Of a DNA stretch of 40,835 nt, positions 32,910-40,835 are shown one piece after another; the stretch's first letter is position 1, and each line of letters starts with the position of its first letter. Position numbers and translations under genes: made by a program. Origin of the DNA: Paramacrobiotus richtersi (Eukaryota; Tardigrada; Eutardigrada; Parachela; Macrobiotidae); assembly GCA_034698045.1 (NCBI GenBank), contig JAQGAU010000104.1:1-40835 (forward strand). Reading direction: 5' to 3'. The notes beneath the pieces were generated by a model. It was given only the letters and a program-made list of their open reading frames with translations. It had not been told where the DNA came from and ran no database searches.

Positions 32910-35460
32910 CTAAAAGAGTATCAACCCAACAAACCAAACTGACATACAAATGAAAAGTTGGTAAGTGACGGTTAATCTTTGGGCACCTCCGAAAAATCCT
33001 TTTTTCCAATCATAGTCCCACTGAGACGAAGCAATGGTCTTAGAGCAGTTAACATGGCTAACTGGAACAAATATATCTCGGTTTCTAAATTCCGGGCTGA
33101 CTGCACCACACACTTCATAAATGTGACCAGCAGGTGTCGCGCTGACCAGACCCGGGTTAACACGGTAGACGTCCCGCAGCCAAGCGTAATCACACTCGCA
33201 ATGCAATTTCCTCAACTGCGCCACGACTTTAGTGCTATAATCATCGAGCCAGTGAGACGTTGGTGATGTGAAAAAATCCTTTTCCAAAGCCAACAGACGC
33301 AGATCAGGCAAGTTACTGAACGTGAAGCGTTCGATCTCCAGCCAGAAGCACTGGTCGGCGATGACCGCTCTCAAGCGGATATTGTGCACGAAATCGCTGC
33401 GGCGAAATACCACCGGTTTCCGGTTGCTGTAGTCGCACCCTTGGATGGTGAAGCTGAGCATGCTGGTTAGATTCAGTGCGGGAAGTTTACTCGGGCATCG
33501 GTTGTTGCAGGCGTAGATTGTGAACTCGATGATGTTCCTGCGGATGGGATCCAGGGCTTGTCTTAGGAACGTCTTTTCCTCCAGGATGTTGTAATCGATT
33601 CCGACGGCGACACTGCTCATTAGAAGGTGGAGATCCCAAATGCCAAAACTGACTGCACGATCGGAGCGGATGGTAGGTATTCCCAGGCTGATGTTGCGGA
33701 ACATTTTAGCGTTCTCTCCGCGTTTTGGATGCTTTAGGTTCAAATCCACTACGGATTTGCCGATGCATTCTGGAATGCTACAAGTAACAAGCCATTTGAG
33801 TCCGAATCACAGCCTACTTAGTATGTCATTTGAAGATGCCCACGTACAAGTTAGCCACCCCGAGGAGGACAACATCAGTTATCTTAATGTTTGTTGTGTG
33901 CTTCCTTGAGACAGTTTTTTCAAGACAGCGGTAGCTTCGCCCTTGTTTTGCAGCGACCCGTATCTTGGAAAATCAAATCTGAGACAGAATCTGTTAAGGC
34001 GGAAACGGTTACAAGAAATCAGGCAGAACAACTTCGTGAGAATAACCAGCAAACGGTTAATCTCACAACTAAGAACAAAGCTAAATGAATGATTTTTTGC
34101 CAGTATTCACCGGCACGCGCTTTTCAGAATCACTGCGAGTCACCAAGTGCAAGCAATGTAACCTGGGTGGAATGCGAAAAAATGCCAAAGGGATAAAGTT
34201 TTGAATGGTTCGCCCAGATACTTTTTTCACTCACTGTTTTTTGCATGAAATGGCGGTTATGTACCGTCACCGCATAAACTACGTTTACATATTAGACAAG
34301 GGATTGTTTTTTATTTCGATCAGGTAATTGTTTACCCGCAGCGCTTACGCAGCCTACAAATAGTCCTTAAACACAAAGCAAAGAAATAGGAAGAAAAGTC
34401 AGAAAAAAATTAGCCTTACATCAAAAGTATGATTTGAAAACGCTCCAAAATGAACAAAACGATAAGAAAGATTGCTACACAAGGTTTAATACTTACTGAA
34501 GGAGTTCCATTTTATCACATTCCTCCTGAGTCATTGGTGTGCAGCTGAAAGCTGGAAAGGGTTCCAGTTGCGATGATAGTGGCTCTGGTGGAATTACCAT
34601 ATATCGAGTCGCATTATCTGAAATAAAGCTGGTGAGTACTTTGAGTAGTCGTTTGACCGTATGGTGCTTACCTTTAGCGCACCAGTCGGAGCTTTCCTTA
34701 GGAAGCGGCTGGATGGCCAATACAGTTGAGATTATTGTGACTACAACAGCAGTGTTATCGTTAATTATGAGACCAGGTACTAGAGCATTAAAACTGCACG
34801 TAAAATATTAATGATCACAAGTTCGAAAAATACCGAATGTTCATAACCTGTGCAACATGGTTTGAAGATATCACAATTTTCAATGATATATAGTTTTACA
34901 GTAAGGAATTAGGAAGCATACGGTAAATTCTGATTAATACGTGGTTACCGTTAGACACGTTTCGCTGAAACAAGTCTCATGGGAAATTAAAATTAAAACC
35001 TTGTTGAAACACATTTCGGATGTTTTCAGTGTACGAAGTCAGTACTAACGATGTAACAATCATTCATGGTAGATATTTACCCGAAAAAATACAAAGCTGT
35101 GGAACAGTGGACCAATAAGTACGCTAGCAGTGTCAGAGTGACTATGTTTCGCAAGCTCATGATTGTCGAATGATTTTTTGACAGATTTGTAAACAAGGCA
35201 AGTGACGGTAATAAAGACGATATTAGCCTAATAACTTTTAGAAGCTAAGTGACAGAATAGCGAACAGCGTCGCGTCCACTTCCTTACGCTAAAAAATTAC
35301 CATAAATTGCATTGAAAGCATGTATGGAAGACAAGCTTACCCACACCTGCGCAACATACAGGTACGACTAATGTGTAACGTTTATATGTGTATATTAATG
35401 GCATTCTTGCTTACCTGAAGAGAAATAAAGCTGCAGCAATGCACTGCATTTTTCACCCAT
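32910..35460 (-). CDS. Gene G: secreted leucine-rich family member, hydrophobic tail
   Basis: Exons 35460-35415, 34740-34672, 34617-34497 and 33777-32910 give 367 residues (stop TAG). The signal peptide is MGEKCSALLQLYFSS plus VTIISTVLA. Exon 2 ends ESSDWCAK. Exon 3 has DNATRYMV and FSCTPMTQEEC. Exon 4 begins one base differently from its siblings (C after the TGTAG acceptor), still giving IPECIGKSVVDLNLKHP. It continues with RNISLGIP, leucine-rich segments, CFWLEIERF, KLHCECDYAWLRDVYRVNP and a four-residue insertion SHVN before CSK that is also present in H. The tail is hydrophobic (LFICMSVWFVGLILF) after GFFGGA, so it is probably surface-anchored. In this copy the alternative exon 2 acceptor 18 nt upstream reads CG, which fixes the true acceptor as gttgtag. 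Confidence 0.9.
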
Positions 35461-35496
35461 GATTCAGTTAATTTTTTCAAACCATAAGCAGGACAC

Positions 35497-35725
35497 CGTT
35501 AAAACAGTCCCGTTAAAAAGCCTATACTTTGAGCAAAAGTAAAATGGAAAGCACAGCGGGAATAGAAGGCACTTACAACTGCACGCCGATCCATCCATCA
35601 AATCAACGAAGAAAATATGTCTGGTTGTCATAAAATCGAGTCTTGATGGTGCCGTCAACAAACCAGAATCGATATCCGTAGGCATACGCGTGCGTACAGC
35701 GCAGTACGGTTCAACTTCACTGGCT
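35497..35725 (-). promoter_or_regulatory. Shared upstream block of gene G
   Basis: Homologous block with landmarks gcctatactttgagcaaaa, gcacgccgatccatccatca, gtcataaaatcgagtctt and aaccagaatcgatatcc. It begins about 37 nt before the exon 1 ATG. Confidence 0.55.
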
Positions 35726-35880
35726 CACTTCGTTACGTACTACTTTTTTACTGCTTTCAGTGCTAACTGTGTACCGTACTTGCTCTAACCGGCAGCTTTT
35801 TGTTAGCACAGACGTTTACATTGATAGCATTATTTGCTGAGCGCATAGAGGTGACAATGTACCATCGTTTATTAATTATA

Positions 35881-36086
35881 ACGGTGAATCTGAGAAGGTG
35901 AGCGAATTTGAGCACGGGTTATTTCATGCAACGAGAACTGTAGTGGAATAATTTAAATTCAGTGCATTCAGGCGCATCGGTTGGACAGCTCTGCTGATGA
36001 ACATACACTTGACCGCGATGGCCATTTTGGTTTGGTCCCATGTCCGTCCCGCAGACCACACACGGAGTGGCTGGCACTTTTGTTGC
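35881..36086 (-). pseudogene. Second relic of a gene-A-like leucine-rich gene
   Basis: Shares with gene A the segments tgagcacgggt, ctgtagtggaataa, gatgaacat and atgtccgtcccgca from exon 4. After a fusion it shares the exon 3 segment gagtggctggcactttt. The intron and most of both exons are lost. It sits at the same relative place upstream of gene G as the other A-like relic does upstream of gene E (410-430 nt before the ATG). Confidence 0.8.
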
Positions 36087-36588
36087 CGAAACGGTTCTTT
36101 CAGGCAGCACTGCCGCAGCAGGTATCTAGCGGAATATATTTTTGCGTAACAACCGTTCTGCACAAAAAAAATGACCAAATCGTACGTAATGCCGTAATAC
36201 GCCAGTAATTAAGTATTGTAATCGAAGTTTTTTCTTTCTACCCGGATTTATTGTAGCCCCCTGGGGGCTGGTGGATTTCGCACATACGCCAGTGTGCCTC
36301 GCACGGTCGCGGCTGGACTTTATAAAAAAAGCGCTCTTGAACAGTTTCAGAAGCACTTTTCGGTGATGACAGCTATTAAACCGGTATTGTAAACGAAATC
36401 GTTCAACAGTTGCTTATTTTTGCTTCCTTACTGTGCTGTTTTTCCACTTTGCATTTTCGAGGAAGTAGCAAAACATAGTTTGATACTAATCACAAAGACA
36501 ATCTTTTTGGCAAACTGTAACATCGACAGAACGATCACATGTGAGCAAAAACTGGTTGTTTTGCGCTCTCGGAGAATAACTGCAACTG

Positions 36589-39264
36589 TTAGAAGAGTAG
36601 CAAGCCTAACAGCACAACAGACATACAAATAGACAGTTGATACGTCACGGTTAATCTTTGGGCATCTCCGAAAAACCCAAATTTCTTCCAGTCGTAGTCC
36701 CTCTCAGACGAACCAATCGCTTTGGAGCAGTTAACGTAGCTAACCGGGACAAATATTTCTTGGTTTGTAAACTCCGGACTTTCTGCATGACAGACTTCAT
36801 AAATGTGACCGGCAGGTTTTGCGGTGACCAGTCCTGGGTTAGCACGGTACAAATCTCGCAGCCAAGCGTAATCGCACTCGCAATGCAGTTTCTTCAGCTG
36901 TGTCGCCACTTTAGTGTCGTAATCTTTTATCCACATAGATTTAGACTTGAAAAAATTCTTCTCCAAAGCCAACAGACGCAGATCAGGCAGGTTAGTGAAC
37001 ATGAAGGGGTCGACATCCAACCAAAAGCACTGATCGGCAATGACCGCCCTTAAGCGGATATTGTTCACGAAATCGCCGCGACGAAATACCACCGGTTTAT
37101 GGTTGTAGTCGCACCCTTGAATCGTGAAGCTGAGCAAGCTGGTTAGGTTCAGTGCGGGCAGTTTTCCCGGGCAGCGGTAGCTGCAGCTGTAGAGTGTTAA
37201 TTCGATGATGTTCTTGCGGATGGGTTCCAACGCTTGTTTTACAAACTTGTCCTCGGGTAGAATGTTGAAATCAACTCCGACGACCACACTGCTGACTAGA
37301 AGGTAGGAATCCCAAATGCCAAAGCTGACTGCGCGATCTTTGCGGATGCTAGGTATTCCCAGACTAATGTTGCGGTACGTTCGAAGGGTTTCATCTTCAC
37401 GTGTTGTTTGATGCTTGAGATTCAAATCAATAACGGATTTACCGACGCATTTTGGAATCCTACAAGGCATTTGGGTTCGAGTTGCAGCATATTGGTACGG
37501 GGTACATTGTGAGAACAAGTTCGTGACAAATTGACAATAACAAAAAGTAACCTCTTATTATTAACTAACTTTTAAGTGCAAAACTAAATGGACAAAAACA
37601 ACAGGAACGAATAATATATGTAATTCTCAACCAAAAAAAGAAACAAGCCGAAATCATCGCATGCTGATGTCAAGTCCTGTGGTAATTTATCACTACCATT
37701 CATAGAAAAGAAATCATCCGTTTGGGCTTTGACTCTAAGTATATATTATACTGTACATGCACAAAATGCGTTTGTTACAGTTATCTACATTGGTTTGGTA
37801 CAAACATGTTTTTTTTCCCAGTACTATGTAATATTCATCGAGACGATCGCTTTTCATAATCACTACGATACATGCTAACTGGATGGCTGGCGTGTTTCCT
37901 TAAAGAAAAAGTTTACTAAACGCTCTATTCCGGCGTTTAGAAAAAGTTAAGAACACTATTGTATAAAACAAATAGAGCCTACACTTTTTGCATCCTGTTC
38001 TGCGATTCCCTATTGATTAGTATGCTTACTTTAGGAGTCCCATCGTATCGCATTCCTCCTGGGTCATTGGGGTGCAGCTGAAAGTCGGGAAAGGTTCCAG
38101 TTGCGACTGGTTTTGCGGTACCGGCTCTGGTGGAGGTACCACATATCGAGTCGCATTATCTGAAATAATACTGGTGAGCACTTAATTGATGGGTGATTGC
38201 CTGCTCCGCATCGTACTGACCTTTAGCGCACCAGTCGGAGCTCTCCTTAGGAAGCGGCTGGATGGCCAATACTGTTGAGATTATTAGGACTACAACAGCA
38301 GTGTTATCTTTAAGGACCAGGTTCTTAAAGCAAACTGACCGTAAGTACCTCAAGTTCGAAAAATAGCGAGTGGTCATAATCTATGTAATAACTTGCAGAT
38401 ATCTCAATTAACTAAACCAGATGCAGCTTTACAGACAGGAAGAATAAAGGAAAATGCTACATAGCTGACAGTTACTGTCAACCCATTTTGCTACAATTTA
38501 ACACCAAGAATTCAACATTTTGAACACAGTTGTCGGTTAATTTTACTGTGCGAAGGTGCGACTAATATTACACTTCTTCCCATGTGAAATTTAACCTCTG
38601 TGACAAATTCAAAACTTTCAAGGTGCGGACAACATATAAACATAACGTTGACCCGTGTTTTCTGGGCGCTAAGCGATTTCAGACATCTGCAAGAAAAAGT
38701 CGACAGAGGGAAAATGAAAAACACTGCTTCTGTTGTTTACAAAAGCATTCCTTTCCACTCGGAATTTTACACTGTCCGTAAGTATATGCACGTGTGAAGC
38801 CCACTTCGTGTCGTTTGTTTGACTGGCCAATAAAATTATAAATGTTTTTGAACAATCTCAAATGGTTAAGAGCTACCATTAAATGTTGGGTTAATCAATT
38901 TGTCTAACTAGTTATGTGGAAATTATTGTACTTAAAAAAGTTGAAACGATTACTTTTTTACGCAGATTTCCAAAACTTTTTTTTACCCTATGATGAACGT
39001 TTTTTTAACAGAAGTGTACAAAAGTTAAATCAATCTAGAGAACACGGAATTAGAAGCCAGGTGTTACAATTTCATAAACCCATATCGGCGTCGACCTACG
39101 TGCTCGGATAATATCATATGCTACGTACATACGGCTTTCGGAACCAAGCTTATGTTTACGGTACACATGGACAATATACGAGACAGTTTTGACACTCATA
39201 AACAGCTTTCTTGCTTACCTGACGAGAGATAAAGCTGCAGCAGTGCAGTGTACTTTCCGTCCAT
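36589..39264 (-). CDS. Gene H: secreted leucine-rich family member, hydrophobic tail
   Basis: Exons 39264-39219, 38289-38221, 38159-38030 and 37459-36589 give 371 residues (stop TAA). The signal peptide is MDGKYTALLQLYLSS plus VLIISTVLA, then ESSDWCAK. Exon 3 is 130 nt, three codons longer than most, because of an added Gln/Asn segment (VPQNQSQ) in the Pro-rich linker; it keeps DNATRYVV and FSCTPMTQEEC. Exon 4 has IPKCVGKSVIDLNLKH, RNISLGIP, leucine-rich segments, KLHCECDYAWLRDLYRANP, SYVNCSK and one extra residue in DWKKFGFFG. The tail is hydrophobic (LSICMSVVLLGLLLF). An open frame continues upstream of exon 4 into the intron, but the TTGTAG acceptor and the conserved IPxC start fix the boundary. 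It is the highest-coordinate gene of the array. Confidence 0.9.
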
Positions 39265-39299
39265 GATTCCAGTTAACCTTGCATAAACAGGACCCAGTT

Positions 39300-39555
39300 A
39301 AGACGATCTCGATAAAAAACCCCTATCCTCTGAAAAAAAACGCAACGGAAAGTTAGCGGGAGCGCAGGAACTATTTACAACTACACGCCGATCAATCCAT
39401 CAAGAAACCCAAGAAAATATGTGGGGATCATGAAATCGAGTCCCAAGGCCGGGTTATTTTGCCGTCAACATTACTGGAAATCGATATCCATAACCAGACG
39501 CACGCGCACACAGTCTACCGGAAACACTCGCAGTTCAGCTTCACCGGGTTCCCTT
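39300..39555 (-). promoter_or_regulatory. Shared upstream block of gene H
   Basis: Homologous block with landmarks aaaacccctatcctctga, acacgccgatcaatccatca, gggatcatgaaatcgagtc and aaatcgatatccataacca, ending near accggaaacactcgcag. It begins about 36 nt before the exon 1 ATG. Confidence 0.55.
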
Positions 39556-40721
39556 CAGTTGATACTAACAACTACTGTATTTTGCGTGTACTGTTGTGTA
39601 CTTACTTTACCGGCAGCTTTATAACAGCGCGCAAAAGTGTATATACAAGCCGTATGCACTGTGTTACTCGGTATAACTACGTATACAAGAGTCCACTTCA
39701 TGCTTGGAAACTTTGTATCATCGGTGCCAGCGGCAGTTAATCGTTGACGTGAAAACGTTCGAGTTCCAGGAGTTGTACAGACTTTGATATATTGGCCGGA
39801 TACAAAATACGATGTACGCTCAGCCGCGCTCTGAAATACCGATAAACGCATATTGTGATGCACAAAAAAACGGTCCAATAAACAGACGACAGTTTTGCAT
39901 TACTAGTTTTGGCGCGTCGGCTTATCTTGGGAGAGATAAACATGTTCGGATTTACTATGTTCAACAGTCAGCTGTACGTGCAGCCTCGTGTAAGCATGCA
40001 GTGCAGTAGGGACATTTAGATTTCTATCATGTTCCGTCCGCTTCACACGTAAAGAAAGCACTATAACTATCATTAATGCAGTATTAGTATTTAGTAACGC
40101 CCAAGTAGCCTAGCCCAACGTATATATTATTGATGAATGCTAAACTAATTGCAATTAAACTCATTTAAAAAAAATAAGTTTTACAAAATTGGTTTCGACA
40201 CAGTTCAGACGGCAGTGTTATCCTATCGTAACCTGCGTTTCTTTCCGTCTACAGTAGTGTTCTTAATTATATTGCGGTAGTCATTAGCTGTTAATGAAGT
40301 GGACTCTAAAGCGCTCAATTAATTATCACAACGTTAAATGCATCTTGCGACTATAATTCACGTTTCATAATTAAAATGCAATTTAATTTGAGACAAACTG
40401 CAATTTAATTTGATTAATGAGCCAGGTGACTTGTGTTCGACTAATTAAGCAACGGCACTGCCAGGATGATCACAGCTAAGTTGCCGCGTTAGGAATTAGC
40501 TACACCTATATAACGGTTACTAAAATGTACTTAATTGGACTAATTACTTGCTTAATTATCTTTTAATTAGTAATTTCTCAGTAATGCTAACTGGAAGCTT
40601 TTTTTGTCGAATTTTGGAATTCTCATAGTGTCAACATTGTTTCTGGACTATTACTAAATAAACTACATAGTTTGTCGGTTGCTATACCATCGCATATAAA
40701 TTATTGGCTAACTGTTGTTTT

Positions 40722-40773
40722 GTATTCCAGAGTGAGTAGACAATAACGTATTCCAGAGTGAGTAGACAACAAC
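40722..40773. repeat. 26-nt tandem duplication
   Basis: Two adjacent copies of gtattccagagtgagtagac plus six bases (aataac, then aacaac), 40722-40747 and 40748-40773, differ at one position. It is a simple local duplication with no other visible role. Confidence 0.9.
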
Positions 40774-40835
40774 AACACTCTTAGCGTTTTGGTCGTATAG
40801 AGTCTAAAGGCCACTAGTGAACGTTCTCACACAGC

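Larger units (their letters stand above)
35461..36588. other. Spacer between H and G with a gene-A-like relic
   Basis: It holds the upstream block of gene G (about 35,497-35,725), the A-like relic at 35,881-36,086 and the 3' flank of gene H. Between 36,090 and 36,560 I see nothing assignable. Confidence 0.55.
39265..40835. other. Upstream flank of the array; no further gene seen
   Basis: It begins with the upstream block of gene H (about 39,300-39,555). Beyond about 39,700 the array similarity ends. The remaining 1.1 kb is AT-rich, with many taatta/attaa tracts and no coding exon that I can support, apart from a 26-nt tandem duplication near the right edge. Confidence 0.5.

Noticed and set aside
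38290-38307. Exon 2 starting 18 nt earlier at AAAG|ATAAC in gene H
   Set aside because: The site is CG in gene G, absent in D and out of frame in E, whereas the downstream gtag/gcag/atag acceptor works in every copy including A.
10070-39264. Array as a set of intronless genes starting at the Met or Val before DLNLKHP or FRNIS
   Set aside because: The conserved IPxC boundary, acceptors, and matching phase-consistent exons 1-3 upstream of every copy show these are only last exons.

Overview
This is an intron-bearing nuclear segment from a small-genome animal. The evidence is GT-AG introns of about 60 to 1,500 nt, two intron-containing tRNA-Tyr genes with Pol III T-tracts, secreted multi-exon genes, AATAAA signals and an animal-type DHRS11-like dehydrogenase pair. 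I see no bacterial, viral or clear transposon genes. Splice acceptors are varied (ttcag, gtag, atag), which does not fit a nematode. A tardigrade or other small ecdysozoan is possible, but that is only an inference.

Layout. Positions 1-77 hold a 19-nt tandem repeat cut by the window edge. Positions 821-2810 (+) hold a four-exon gene for a secreted Gly/Gln/Asn-rich protein, broken by a 1-nt frameshift and a nonsense codon. A 52-bp perfect palindrome (3876-3987) precedes two five-exon short-chain dehydrogenase genes (4570-5941 and 7545-8733, both +). The first has lost the catalytic Tyr. The second lies between two oppositely oriented tRNA-Tyr(GTA) genes with identical exons and unrelated introns.

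From 10,070 to 39,264 the window is one minus-strand tandem array: seven intact genes and one pseudogene of a secreted, Cys-flanked, leucine-rich protein family. I call them A to H in order of coordinate. Each gene has four exons. Exon 1 is 46 nt and, with exon 2 (66-69 nt), encodes a split signal peptide. Exon 3 (121-130 nt) encodes a Pro-rich linker and an N-terminal Cys pair. Exon 4 (850-907 nt) encodes leucine-rich segments and an LRRCT-like CxC/W/C/C cap. Intron phases are always 1, 1, 2. Five members (A, D, E, G, H) end in a hydrophobic tail like a GPI-attachment signal. Two (B, C) end in a charged tail with two Cys, and pseudogene F appears to descend from that class.

Partial relics of the divergent gene A lie at 28.64-29.1 kb and 35.88-36.09 kb, and a duplicated 3' gene end lies at 25.45-25.6 kb, so the locus looks like a birth-and-death cluster. 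A homologous block of about 200-270 bp lies just upstream of exon 1 in genes B to H and is the best candidate for a shared promoter. Exons 1-3 are too short to stand out as open frames, so ORF-based annotation would see only exon 4 and miss the signal peptides. The family is not one I can name; its secretion and surface display are inferred from sequence.
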